Source: CAVTWH01 sp963850915 (lineage in GTDB: Bacteria; Actinomycetota; Actinomycetes; Mycobacteriales; Micromonosporaceae). Taken from it: DNA of 64,000 nt. Each line of letters begins with the position of its first letter. Position 1 is the stretch's first letter. Below, in pieces: positions 1-8,462 of the stretch. The DNA lies in assembly GCA_963850915.1 (NCBI GenBank), contig CAWKND010000004.1, positions 248,001 to 312,000 of the forward strand, given 5' to 3'. The position numbers were made by a program, and so were the translations under genes. Below the pieces are notes generated by a model. It was not told the origin of the DNA. It worked only from the letters and a program-made list of their open reading frames with translations, and searched no databases.

Positions 1-14
1 ACGGGCGTACCGGT

Positions 15-869
15 CTATCGGGTCTGCGACCCGTCCGTCCCCTCGCCCGGCGGGGTGTCCCACGGCGACCGCGCCCGCGAGCCGCTCTGCGGTGGGTTGC
101 CCAGGTACCCGGTGGTCGGCTGGCTGCTCGTTGACTGGCTGCTCGTCGACTGGCTGCCGGTCGGCTGGCTGGCCGGGAAGGAGCCGGTACCGGGCTGGCG
201 CAGCGTCGGCGACTCCACCGGCTCGCGAGTCCACACGACCGTACCCACCGGCTCGTCCTCCACGACAACGGGCTGCGACACGACCGGCTGGGACACGACC
301 GGCTGGGACACCACCGGCTGCGAAACAAGCGGCTGCGACGCCACCGGCAGCGGCGCCGGCACCGGCTCGCCCGTCTCCACCAGCGGTGCGGGTACCGGGC
401 TCACCGGGACGACCTCCTCGTCCAGTTCCGCGACCGGCCACCGGCGCCAGCGCTTGACGCTGACCACCGCGACGAGCAGCAGTGCCCCGAGTAGCGGTGC
501 GATCCCGCTGGTGAGCGGAGTGGTGAGGTCGCCGTTGCCCTGACCGTCCAGAAAGGACAGGTGGAAGGTGTAGGCGAACTGGTCGTAGGTGCGCTGCGGC
601 CAGATCAGCAGGGCGGCGTAGCTGGCCAGGTAGGCCACTCCGGCGACCAGTGGGCCCAGGGGCGAGATCCGCAGGCAGGCCAGGACGCCGAGGAGCAGGC
701 CGGCGCCGACCAGGAACAGCAGCGGCGGCAGGAAGTCGCTCGCGACGAAGTGACCGGTGCTGTCCTGCGCGGCGAACTGCTTGCCGGTGCTGACCTGCCC
801 GATCGACATGACCAGCCAGGCCAGCGGTGCCACCAGCACGCCGACGAGCAGGCTCCAGAGATGACGCAT
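15..869 (-). CDS. Putative four-helix membrane protein with SQP-rich cytoplasmic or external tail
   Basis: A 284-residue protein of unknown function. Four hydrophobic segments are visible at about residues 5-25, 47-67, 70-92 and 120-140, the last followed by a basic KRWRRW stretch. From about residue 150 the protein becomes a Pro/Gln/Ser/Val-rich tail with VSQPV and SQSTS repeats encoded by 15-bp tandem DNA repeats, probably disordered. It is divergent from the acetoacetyl-CoA synthetase gene, with about 170 bp between the starts. The ATG at 869 is the first in frame and opens directly into the first helix. I do not recognise a named family. Confidence 0.65.
   Translation of the reverse strand: MRHLWSLLVGVLVAPLAWLVMSIGQVSTGKQFAAQDSTGHFVASDFLPPLLFLVGAGLLLGVLACLRISPLGPLVAGVAYLASYAALLIWPQRTYDQFAYTFHLSFLDGQGNGDLTTPLTSGIAPLLGALLLVAVVSVKRWRRWPVAELDEEVVPVSPVPAPLVETGEPVPAPLPVASQPLVSQPVVSQPVVSQPVVSQPVVVEDEPVGTVVWTREPVESPTLRQPGTGSFPASQPTGSQSTSSQSTSSQPTTGYLGNPPQSGSRARSPWDTPPGEGTDGSQTR
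117..161. repeat. 15-bp tandem coding repeat, three units
   Basis: Units at 117-131, 132-146 and 147-161 share the core GACTGGCTGC or GGCTGGCTGC. The array stays in frame and encodes the SQSTS/SQPTG part of the tail of the 15-869 membrane protein. Confidence 0.75.
271..345. repeat. 15-bp tandem coding repeat, five units
   Basis: Units of 15 bp start at 271, 286, 301, 316 and 331; the first reads GGCTGCGACACGACC and later units differ by a few bases. Read on the minus strand they encode repeated VVSQP pentapeptides in the tail of the membrane protein. Confidence 0.85.
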
Positions 870-1038
870 GGGGGCACCGTACCGTCTCGCACCCCGCCCG
901 GCACCGTCGAGTTACGCGGGTACGCCGCGGGTGACGGTACCGCCGCGCGCGGTAGCCGCCGGCCGGTGCCGGAGCCCGCCGGGCGCAGAATCAGCGGGTA
1001 CCGGCAGAATCGGCTGGCGAACACGGAAGGAGTCAACG

Positions 1039-3033
1039 ATGACCCCCAACGACGTGACCCCAGGGGACGTGCTGTGGAGCCCGCCGAGCGACATCCGTGA
1101 ACATTCCCGGATCGGCGCCTACCTGCACTGGCTGGAGCACGAGCGCGGGCTCGCGTTCGACAGCTACGACCTGCTGTGGGAGTGGTCGGTCACCGACCTG
1201 GCCGGGTTCTGGGCATCGATCTGGGACTACTTCCAGGTCGGGCCGCCGGTGGCGCTCGGTGCGGTACTCGCCGAGCCGACCATGCCGGGTGCCCGCTGGT
1301 TTGCCGGCAGCCGGCTCAACTACGCCGAGCAGGTACTGCGGATGCCGGGGCTGGCCGAGGGCGATCCGGTACTGCTGGCCCACTCGCAGACGCGCGAACC
1401 GGAGACGGTGACGGCGGCACAGCTGCGCGAGCGGGTACGCCGGGTGGCGGCCGGGCTGCGCCGGCTGGGCGTGCAGCCGGGGGACCGGGTGGCGGCGTAC
1501 ACCCCGAATATCCCGGAGACGCTCATCCTGTTGCTGGCGACGGCGAGCCTCGGCGCGATCTTCTCGTCCTGTGCCCCGGAGTTCGGTACCCGCAGCGTCG
1601 TCGACCGCTGGCGGCAGACCGAGCCGACGGTCCTGGTCGCCGTGGACGGCTACCGTTACGGCGCGAAGGACATCGACCGGCGCGCCGAGGTCGCCGAGAT
1701 CCGGGCGGCCCTACCGAGCCTGCGGCACACAGTGATGCTGCCCTACCTGTTCAATGACACGCCGGACGATTGGGGTGCGCTGGCCGCGCCGACCGAGGAG
1801 CCGCTCACCTTCGCCCAGCTCCCGTTCGACCACCCGCTCTACATCCTCTACTCCTCCGGTACCACCGGGCTGCCCAAGGCGATCATGCACGGGCACGGCG
1901 GGATCCTGTTGGAGCACCTCAAAATGCTCGCCCTGCACCACGACCTGGGGCCGGCTGGAGCGGGGGGTGCGGATCGGTTCTTCTGGTTCACCACGACCGG
2001 CTGGATGATGTGGAACTTCCTGGTCTCCGCGCCGGCCGTGGGCGCGACGATCGTGCTCTTCGACGGCGACCCCGGCTACCCGGACCTGACCACTCTCTGG
2101 CGGCTGGCCACCTCCGCCGGGATCACCAACTTCGGTACCTCGGCGCCGTTCCTGCTGGCCTCGCGCAAGGCGGGCATCGTGCCGGGGGAGATCACCGACC
2201 TGGCCGCGCTGCGCGAGCTGGGTTCGACCGGTGCACCGCTGCCGCCCGAGGGCTTCCGCTGGGTGTACGACGCGGTCGCGCCCGACGTGCACCTGGCGTC
2301 CCTGTCCGGGGGTACGGACGTGTGCACCGGATTCGTCGGCGGCTGCGTACTCCTGCCGGTGTACGAGGGCGAAATCAGCTGTCGCGCGCTGGGTGCCCGC
2401 GTCGAGGCGTACGACCCGGCCGGGCAGCCGGTGCTCGGCCAGCTCGGTGAGTTGGTGATCACGGCGCCGATGCCGAGCATGCCGGTCGGCTTCTGGGGCG
2501 ACGAGTCCGGCGAAAAATACCGGGCCGCCTACTTCGACGTGTACCCCGGCGTGTGGCGGCACGGCGACTGGATCACCATCACCGAGCGCGGTACCTGCGT
2601 CATCACCGGGCGCTCCGACGCCACCCTGAACCGGGGCGGGGTACGCCTCGGCACGTCCGAGTTCTACTCGGTGGTGGAGGGGCTGCCGGGGGTGGTCGAC
2701 TCGGTGGTCGTACACCTGGAGGATCCGGCCGGCGGCGCCGGTGAGCTGCTGCTCTTCCTGGTACTGCGGGACGGCGTCGAGCTGGACGACGCGCTGCGCG
2801 CCACGGTCGCCCGGGAGCTGCGCACCGCACTCTCCCCCCGGCACGTACCCGACGAGATCTACCAGGTACGCGCCGTGCCACGGACGCTGTCGGCGAAGAA
2901 GCTGGAGGTACCGGTGAAGCGCATCCTGACCGGTACCCCGGCCGGGTCGGCGGCGGCCACCGGAGCACTCGCCAACCCCGAGTCACTGCACGCCTTCGAG
3001 GAGCTGGCCGCCGCCCGCCGCGCCCGCGAATGA
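1039..3033 (+). CDS. aacS: Acetoacetyl-CoA synthetase (acetoacetate-CoA ligase)
   Basis: A 664-residue cytoplasmic ligase of the ANL adenylating superfamily that activates acetoacetate to acetoacetyl-CoA with ATP. The N-terminus (HSRIGAYLHWLE, ARWFAGSRLNYAE) is typical of AacS. The AMP-binding loop YSSGTTGLPK is near residue 270, followed by TTTGWMMWN, the SLSGGTDV adenine motif, HGDW and the hinge VITGRSDATLNRGG. The acylation lysine lies in LSAKKLEVPVK near residue 617. Length fits the family (about 650). I chose ATG 1039 because GGAAGGAG lies 7 nt upstream and the N-terminus aligns with the family; the reading frame is open further upstream but that part looks non-coding. Confidence 0.93.
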   Translation: MTPNDVTPGDVLWSPPSDIREHSRIGAYLHWLEHERGLAFDSYDLLWEWSVTDLAGFWASIWDYFQVGPPVALGAVLAEPTMPGARWFAGSRLNYAEQVLRMPGLAEGDPVLLAHSQTREPETVTAAQLRERVRRVAAGLRRLGVQPGDRVAAYTPNIPETLILLLATASLGAIFSSCAPEFGTRSVVDRWRQTEPTVLVAVDGYRYGAKDIDRRAEVAEIRAALPSLRHTVMLPYLFNDTPDDWGALAAPTEEPLTFAQLPFDHPLYILYSSGTTGLPKAIMHGHGGILLEHLKMLALHHDLGPAGAGGADRFFWFTTTGWMMWNFLVSAPAVGATIVLFDGDPGYPDLTTLWRLATSAGITNFGTSAPFLLASRKAGIVPGEITDLAALRELGSTGAPLPPEGFRWVYDAVAPDVHLASLSGGTDVCTGFVGGCVLLPVYEGEISCRALGARVEAYDPAGQPVLGQLGELVITAPMPSMPVGFWGDESGEKYRAAYFDVYPGVWRHGDWITITERGTCVITGRSDATLNRGGVRLGTSEFYSVVEGLPGVVDSVVVHLEDPAGGAGELLLFLVLRDGVELDDALRATVARELRTALSPRHVPDEIYQVRAVPRTLSAKKLEVPVKRILTGTPAGSAAATGALANPESLHAFEELAAARRARE

Positions 3034-3049
3034 AACCCGGCCGGAGAGG

Positions 3050-3736
3050 TCAGGCGAGCACCAGGCCGACCTGTTCGGAGCTGGCTCGGTCGTCCAGGCG
3101 GCTGCGGTCCAGGCGGCGGCAGAGCACCGTGGAGGCGCCGACCGCGAGCGGGGCGAGCAGCCAGTCCAGCGGGTCGGCGTGCGTGTCCACATCGAGCAGC
3201 AGCCGGGTACCCGCCGGGATCGCCAGCTGCGCCGCCCGTTCCCGGGCAGCCGCGACCAGCTCCGCCTGGCTGCGGGCGATCGTGGCCGGGTCAGCCTCCC
3301 GGGCCCGGGGCGAGTACCGGTCCCCGAACCCGCGTACCTCGGCGACGTAGTCGGTGAAGCCGGCCGGTACCTCCCGCAGCGGCAGCCCGAACGGGTGCAG
3401 GCCAAGCAGTAGCCGATCGCCGGCGTCCGTTGCGTCGAGGAGTTGCGGGTCAGCCGCGAAGCCGATGTCGGCGGGACCGTCGGCATCCACCCGTAGCCCG
3501 GCACTCCAGCAGCCGAGCAGTACCGCCGCGCTCTGCCAGTGCACCGGTAGGCGTACCACCGCGGTTTCGCCCGCGCCCAACCCGTACCCGTCGGTCAGCA
3601 TGTTCCCGGTTTTGGCCACCCAGTTACCGACAGTGATGCCGGACAGCTCCGTGCGTTCACCTGTCCCGTCGTCATAGAAGGTCAGCAGCGGCTGTGGCGA
3701 GACGACCGCGGCGAGCAGATCGGCGACAGTACCCAT
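3050..3736 (-). CDS. TIGR03089 family protein (truncated adenylate-ligase-like)
   Basis: 228 residues resembling the actinobacterial TIGR03089 family: it looks like only the N-terminal part of an acyl-CoA synthetase (TERTELSG.TVGNWVAKTGNML, then GLGAGETAVVRLP.HWQSAAVLLGCW), with no A3 P-loop and no C-terminal lid domain. Catalytic adenylation by itself is therefore unlikely and the function is unknown. It is convergent with aacS (16 bp apart) and divergent from the glycosyltransferase. In many actinobacteria the family is found near this glycosyltransferase/guanylyltransferase block, which supports the call. Confidence 0.8.
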   Translation of the reverse strand: MGTVADLLAAVVSPQPLLTFYDDGTGERTELSGITVGNWVAKTGNMLTDGYGLGAGETAVVRLPVHWQSAAVLLGCWSAGLRVDADGPADIGFAADPQLLDATDAGDRLLLGLHPFGLPLREVPAGFTDYVAEVRGFGDRYSPRAREADPATIARSQAELVAAARERAAQLAIPAGTRLLLDVDTHADPLDWLLAPLAVGASTVLCRRLDRSRLDDRASSEQVGLVLA

Positions 3737-3839
3737 TCCGCAGCTCTATCACACCGATCGCGGGTGATCGCGCGGCGCCGGCCGACCGCCGCGGAAATGA
3801 CGGCCGTGTTGTCGACACCACAGTGCTCGGTGCCGGGCG

Positions 3840-3845
3840 TAGGCT
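3840..3845 (+). promoter_or_regulatory. -10 box TAGGCT for leaderless glycosyltransferase transcript
   Basis: TAGGCT ends 7 nt before the GTG at 3853, so transcription would start at or next to the start codon. No Shine-Dalgarno sequence is present in between. Confidence 0.6.
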
Positions 3846-3852
3846 GGGGGCC

Positions 3853-4980
3853 GTGTCCGCGCCTCGGGTGTTGTTCGATGCCACAAGTGTCCCCGCCGAC
3901 CGTGGCGGAGTGGGTCGTTACGTCGACGGTCTGCTCAGCGCGCTGGGCCGCACCGACGCAAATCTCGCGGTGGTCTGCCAGCGCACCGACACTGAGCGTT
4001 ACCGGCGCGAGCTGCCGTCCGTAGACGTGATCCCGGCCCCGGCCGCGGTGGCCCACCGCCCCGCCCGGCTCGCCTGGGAGCAGACCGGGCTGCCGCTGCT
4101 CGCCATCCAGGTCGGCGCTGCCGTACTGCACTCGCCGTTCTACACCTGCCCGCTGCGGGCCGGCTGCCCGGTGACGGTGACCGTGCACGACGCCACCTTC
4201 TTCACCGAGCCCGAGCACTACGACAAGTCCCGCGGCACCTTCTTCCGCAGCGCGATCAAGACCTCGCTGCGCCGGGCGGCCCGGGTGATCGTGCCCAGCA
4301 AGGCCACCCGCGACGAGTTGATCCGGCTGCTCGACGCCGACCCGGCCCGCCTCGACGTCGCCTACCACGGCGTCGACCACGAGGCTTTCCACCTGCCGAG
4401 CGACGCCGAGAAGGCGCGGGTACGGGCCCGGCTGGGGCTGGGCGACACGCAGTACGTGGCGTTCCTGGGCGCCAAGGAGCCGCGCAAGAACGTGCCGAAC
4501 CTGATCCGTGGCTGGGTCAGCGCCGTGGTCGACCGGCCCAACCCGCCGGCCCTGGTGGTTGCCGGTGGCTCCGGGCACGACGACGAGATCGACCAGGCGG
4601 TCGCCGAGGTACCCGCGAAGCTGCGCCTGCTGCGCCCGGGCTACCTGCGCTACGCCGACCTGCCCGGCTTCCTCGGCGGGGCGCTGGTGGCCGCGTACCC
4701 GTCGCACGGTGAGGGCTTCGGGCTGCCGGTACTGGAGGCGATGGCGTGTGGCGCGCCGGTACTCACCACGCCCCGGCTCTCGCTGCCGGAGGTGGGTGGC
4801 GACGCGGTGGCCTACACCGGCGAGCGGCCGGACGAGATCGCCCGCGACCTGGCCGCACTGCTCGACGACGAGCACCGCCGGTTGACCCTCGCCAAGGCCG
4901 CGTTCGACCGCGCCAAGGACTTCACCTGGGAGTCCAGCGCCCAGGTACACCTGGCCGCGTGGGCCCGGGCAGCCGGCTGA
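3853..4980 (+). CDS. Glycosyltransferase, GT4/GT1-type (GT-B fold)
   Basis: 375-residue cytosolic GT-B glycosyltransferase. The N-terminal Rossmann half has a GGVGRYVDGLL acceptor-side motif; the C-terminal half has HGEGFGLPVLEAMACG, the E-x7-E nucleotide-sugar motif of retaining GT4 enzymes, followed by PVLTTPRLSLPEVGGDAV. Donor and acceptor cannot be read from sequence, but the next gene makes GDP-mannose, so a mannosyltransferase acting on a wall or membrane glycan is a reasonable inference. GTG 3853 is preferred over the upstream open frame because a TAGGCT box lies 7 nt before it and the protein opens directly on beta-strand 1 (SAPRVLFDATSV). Confidence 0.87.
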   Translation: MSAPRVLFDATSVPADRGGVGRYVDGLLSALGRTDANLAVVCQRTDTERYRRELPSVDVIPAPAAVAHRPARLAWEQTGLPLLAIQVGAAVLHSPFYTCPLRAGCPVTVTVHDATFFTEPEHYDKSRGTFFRSAIKTSLRRAARVIVPSKATRDELIRLLDADPARLDVAYHGVDHEAFHLPSDAEKARVRARLGLGDTQYVAFLGAKEPRKNVPNLIRGWVSAVVDRPNPPALVVAGGSGHDDEIDQAVAEVPAKLRLLRPGYLRYADLPGFLGGALVAAYPSHGEGFGLPVLEAMACGAPVLTTPRLSLPEVGGDAVAYTGERPDEIARDLAALLDDEHRRLTLAKAAFDRAKDFTWESSAQVHLAAWARAAG

Positions 4981-5105
4981 GTCGGGTGCGACCAGTATCC
5001 GACACCGCGCTCACCAGGTGATCAAGCAGGCACTGTTTACGGTGCGTGATCAACTCACAGCGAGAACGTCACCGCCCCGGCGTGGTCGCTGTGGCGGGGA
5101 GTGGG

Positions 5106-5111
5106 CATGAT
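5106..5111 (+). promoter_or_regulatory. Possible -10 box CATGAT for leaderless guanylyltransferase transcript
   Basis: CATGAT lies 6 nt before ATG 5118 and matches the A2 and T6 positions of TAnnnT. The nearest GGGGAG is about 15 nt upstream, too far for a normal ribosome site, which favours a leaderless start. Confidence 0.35.
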
Positions 5112-5117
5112 GGGGCG

Positions 5118-6224
5118 ATGCTTTACGCGGTAATTCCCGCCGGGGGTAGCGGTACGCGGCTGTGGCCGCTGTCCCGTGCGGGCAACCCCAAGTTCCTGCA
5201 CCCGCTGACCGGTACGCCGGCCACGCTGCTGCAGGCCACCTTCGAGCGGCTGGCGCCGCTGGCAGCACCCGACCACGTGTTCGTGGTGACGGGCGTGGCC
5301 CACGCCGCCGCGGTTGCCCGCCAACTGCCCGACCTGCCGGAAGAGAACGTGCTGGTCGAGCCGTCACCGCGGGACTCGTGCGCGGCGATCGGGCTGGCCG
5401 CGGCGATCATCGCCCGGCGCGACCCGGAGGGCGTGATGGGCTCCTTCGCCGCCGACCACCTGGTGGGCGACGGGCAGCGGTTCGTGGAGGTACTCCAGGC
5501 CGCGGTTCGCGGAGCGCAGCTGGGGTACCTGATGACCGTGGGTATCCAGCCGACCCGGCCGGAGACCGGCTACGGCTACCTGGAGTGCGACGGCGCGACC
5601 GTCGACGGGCCGGTACGCCGGGTCGTGCAGTTCAAGGAGAAGCCGTCCCAGGCGGTTGCCGAGGAGTACATCGCCGACGGCCACCACTACTGGAACGCCA
5701 GCATGTTCGTCTGGCGGGTGGACATCTTCCTCGCCGAGTTGGCCCGCCAGCAGCCTGACCTGCACGCCGGCCTGATCCGGATCGCCGCTGCCTGGGACGG
5801 GCCGGGGCGCGACGAGATCCTCGGCGAGGTGTGGCCGAGCCTGCCCAAGATCTCGGTCGACTACGCCGTGATGGAGGGTGCCGCGACCGCCGGCCTGGTT
5901 GCCACCGTGCCGGGCGACTTCGGCTGGAACGACGTCGGCGACTTCGCCACCCTCGGTGAGGTACTGCCGGGCGAGCCGTCCGACGGCGACGGCGCGCCCA
6001 ACGTGGTGGTCGACCCGGGCGAGAAGCCGCAGGTACTGCTGCTCGACTCCACCGGACTCGTGGTGGTTCCGCACTCCGGCCGGCTGGTCGCCGCGCTGGG
6101 CGTACACGACATGATCATTGTGGACACCCCGGACGCCCTGCTGGTCGTGCCGCGCGAGCGGGCCCAGGAGGTCAAGCGGCTGGTCGACGAGCTGCGCGAG
6201 TCGGGCAACCAGCACCTGATCTGA
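5118..6224 (+). CDS. manC: Mannose-1-phosphate guanylyltransferase (GDP-mannose pyrophosphorylase)
   Basis: 368 residues; converts mannose-1-phosphate and GTP to GDP-mannose, the donor for mannosylation of glycolipids and glycoproteins. The nucleotidyltransferase signature AVIPAGGSGTRLWPLSR is at residues 4-20, followed by NPKFL, the FKEKP loop near residue 175 and YWNASMFVW. It is monofunctional: no C-terminal phosphomannose isomerase domain is present, and manA is a separate gene at 33084. It lies downstream of the glycosyltransferase on the same strand. The M. tuberculosis homologue is Rv3264c (often called manB), so the symbol is used by function. Confidence 0.92.
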   Translation: MLYAVIPAGGSGTRLWPLSRAGNPKFLHPLTGTPATLLQATFERLAPLAAPDHVFVVTGVAHAAAVARQLPDLPEENVLVEPSPRDSCAAIGLAAAIIARRDPEGVMGSFAADHLVGDGQRFVEVLQAAVRGAQLGYLMTVGIQPTRPETGYGYLECDGATVDGPVRRVVQFKEKPSQAVAEEYIADGHHYWNASMFVWRVDIFLAELARQQPDLHAGLIRIAAAWDGPGRDEILGEVWPSLPKISVDYAVMEGAATAGLVATVPGDFGWNDVGDFATLGEVLPGEPSDGDGAPNVVVDPGEKPQVLLLDSTGLVVVPHSGRLVAALGVHDMIIVDTPDALLVVPRERAQEVKRLVDELRESGNQHLI

Positions 6225-6253
6225 CGCAGCCCCTCGCCTTGCGGGCAGCGGCT

Positions 6254-7360
6254 TCAAGCTTCGGCGGCGGGGTGGCCGATCGCCAGCAGCGCGACCACGA
6301 CCTGCCCCGGGGCCAGCTCCAAAGCCAACTCCGGGGGTACCGGCAGCGCCGCGCTCACCAGTCCCTGCACGGACGCGGCCACCCGGAGGCGGTAGCCGGC
6401 GACACCCGCCTCGGCCGCCGCCACGGGACCCGGCTCCGCCACCACCGCCACCAACTCGGCTCCGGGTGCCTCGGCGCTGGCGGGCACCGGTCGCAGGCTC
6501 GCCGAGCCGACGAACTCCAGCAGCTCGGCGAGGGGTACCGGGGCGTGCGGTACGAACGCGGGGGCGTCCTCGATGCGCGCGGACAGCCGCCGCCCGAGTG
6601 CCACCGCCTCGGCCGTACCCAGCGAGAACAGGTCAGCCGACGAGCTACGTACCAGCACCGCCGCCCCGGGACCGTCCGGCGCCCCGGTGGCCGCCAGCCC
6701 GCGTACCACCGCCACCGGTACCTGGTCGTACTTGCCCTTCACCAGTTCAGCTGCGGCGCAGAGCTCGTCCACCACCGCCATCTGGGTCAGGTGCAGTTCG
6801 TTGCCGTACGCGTCCACCGCCCCCCGGTAGTCGCGCAGTGCCCCGATGCCGGCCGCGCCCAGTGCCACGTCGGTGAGGCCGTTACGCCAGGGCCGCCCCA
6901 TCGTGTCGCTGACGATCACCGCCACGTCGAGTGCGTACCGCTCGCGCAGCTCGGTACGCAGCGCACGCGCCGAGGCGTCCGGGTCCACCGGCAGGAGTAC
7001 CAGCTGCGCCCGGTCCACATTGGACGCGTCGATACCGGCGGAGGCGAGTACGAAACCGTGCTTGGTCTGCACGATGCGGGTACTCCCACGGGTGGCCACC
7101 ACCCGCGCGGTCTCGCCGGCCAGTGCCGCCGCCCGGTCCGCCTCCCGCTGCGGTCCACTGGTGGCGACCGGGACCAGCCGCCCCTCGGCCTTCGAAACGA
7201 TCTTGCTTGTCACCACGAGTACGTCCCCGTCGACCAGCCACGGCGCCGCTCCCGCGATCAGCGCGGCCAGGTCGTCACCGGGCCGGACATCGCCGATCCC
7301 GTTGACGGGCAACACTTCCAGCCCGGCCACAGTCGCCTTCCCCGCCACCGGACCGGTCAC
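6254..7360 (-). CDS. fbiB: Coenzyme F420-0:L-glutamate ligase, short form (FbiB/CofE)
   Basis: 368 residues. The CofE domain (about residues 1-245: LEVLPVNGIGDVRPGDDL, VTSKIVSKAEGR, VQTKHGFVLASAGIDASN, VIVSDTMGRPWRNGLTDVALG) adds L-glutamates to F420-0. The remaining about 120 residues (ADLFSLGTAEAV onward) are much shorter than the nitroreductase-like FMN domain of mycobacterial FbiB (448 residues in total), so that domain is reduced or missing. The GTG at 7360 overlaps the fbiA stop by 4 nt (GTGA), indicating translational coupling. A continuous open frame runs back into fbiA, but only because fbiA is frameshifted. Confidence 0.9.
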   Translation of the reverse strand: MTGPVAGKATVAGLEVLPVNGIGDVRPGDDLAALIAGAAPWLVDGDVLVVTSKIVSKAEGRLVPVATSGPQREADRAAALAGETARVVATRGSTRIVQTKHGFVLASAGIDASNVDRAQLVLLPVDPDASARALRTELRERYALDVAVIVSDTMGRPWRNGLTDVALGAAGIGALRDYRGAVDAYGNELHLTQMAVVDELCAAAELVKGKYDQVPVAVVRGLAATGAPDGPGAAVLVRSSSADLFSLGTAEAVALGRRLSARIEDAPAFVPHAPVPLAELLEFVGSASLRPVPASAEAPGAELVAVVAEPGPVAAAEAGVAGYRLRVAASVQGLVSAALPVPPELALELAPGQVVVALLAIGHPAAEA

Positions 7361-8305
7361 AACGCCACACCCACGACAGCCGCTGCCGCTCGTACCATCG
7401 CAGCGGTTGTTGATTCGTCGGTCATCCACAGCGGCGCGGCGGCCACGGTCACCCCTTCCACCAACGTATCCGCGTCCTCGGTCGCCACCAGCCAGCCGTC
7501 GAGCAGGCCGCCGGCCGAGCGCGCGCCGTAGAGCGCACCGACCCCGGCCGCCGTGCACGGCACCCCGATGGCCGCGAGGCAGGCGTCGGCCATCCCGCGC
7601 ACCGGCGCCCCGCCGATCACCGGGGAGACGCCGACCACCGGCGCCGGCCCGGCCGCGAGCGCGTCCTTCGAGTGCCGCGACCGCGAGGATCGGCGTGATC
7701 GAGACGACCGGGTTGCTCGGCGCGACCAGCACCAGATCCGCCGCTGCCAACGCTTCCAGCACACCCGGCGCCGGCTTGGCCGCGTCGGCACCGACGAAGA
7801 CAAACCTTTCCGTGGGTACCTGCGCCCGGTACCGGATCCACCACTCCTGGAAGTGGATGGCCCGCCCCTCGGTCACCACGTGCGTCTCCAGCCGCTCGTC
7901 GGTGGCCGGGAGCAGCCGGATGCCCAGTTGCCAGCGATGGCACAGCGCCTCGGTGACGGCGGAGAGCGGGTACCCGGCGTCGAGCATCCGGGTGCGTACC
8001 AGATGGGTTGCCACGTCCTTGTCGCCCAGCCCGAACCAGGTCGGCTCGGCCCCGTACGCGGCCAGCTCGGCCTTGACCGTCCAGGTCTCACCGGCCCGCC
8101 CCCAACCGCGTTCGGTGTCCGAACCGCCGCCCAGGGTGTACATGACGCTGTCCAGGTCAGGGCAGATGCGCAGGCCATGCATGGTCACGTCGTCACCGAC
8201 GTTGACCACGGCGGTGACCTCCGCGCCCACCTGCGCGGCCAGGGAACGTACGCCCAGCAGGAAGCGAGCGCCGCCAATGCCGCCGGCGAGTACCACGATC
8301 CGCAT
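7357..8305 (-). pseudogene. fbiA: 2-phospho-L-lactate (or PEP-derived) transferase fbiA/cofD with an apparent +1 frameshift
   Basis: FbiA/CofD joins the lactyl or enolpyruvyl phospho-guanosine donor to FO to form F420-0 or its dehydro form. The start MRIVVLAGGIGGARFLLG and the GLGDKDVATHLVRTRML and APSNPVVSI motifs are in the first frame. After ILAVAAL (about position 7672) the frame loses homology, while the frame shifted by one base continues with KDALAAGPAPVVGVSPVIGG, GAPVRGMADACLAAIGV and ends VVGVAL at 7357. The span of 949 nt equals 316 codons plus one base. Removing one base in TTCGA (7667-7671) restores a 315-residue protein of normal length. Either a real mutation or a sequencing error. 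Confidence 0.88.
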
Positions 8306-8371
8306 GGCGCTATCCTCGCGTACCCGTGCGCCGGGCAGGATCCGGGCCGAGAATAATGTGCCGTACACCGC

Positions 8372-8377
8372 TAGGCT
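8372..8377 (+). promoter_or_regulatory. Candidate -10 box TAGGCT
   Basis: TAGGCT in the 157-bp gap between the divergent fbiA and the 8463 gene. A start about 7 nt downstream would give a leader of about 80 nt before GTG 8463. No convincing -35 element was seen. Confidence 0.35.
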
Positions 8378-8462
8378 CGCACTGCTCCGTTGTCCGATCA
8401 CGGGCCAGCCGTTGTCAGATCGCGTGCCAGCCCGTCAGCTCCAAGCCCGCCGAGGGGGAGAA

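Noticed and set aside
6254..8401. A single 715-codon open frame looking like a FbiA-FbiB fusion
   Set aside because: The middle part has no family similarity; the CofD sequence continues in another frame and FbiB has its own GTG with a GTGA overlap. The fusion is an artefact of the extra base in fbiA.
6846..8462. A 1.6 kb open extension in front of the 8463 gene
   Set aside because: It is antisense to fbiA/fbiB and its translation is an Arg/Ser/Pro-rich high-GC shadow.
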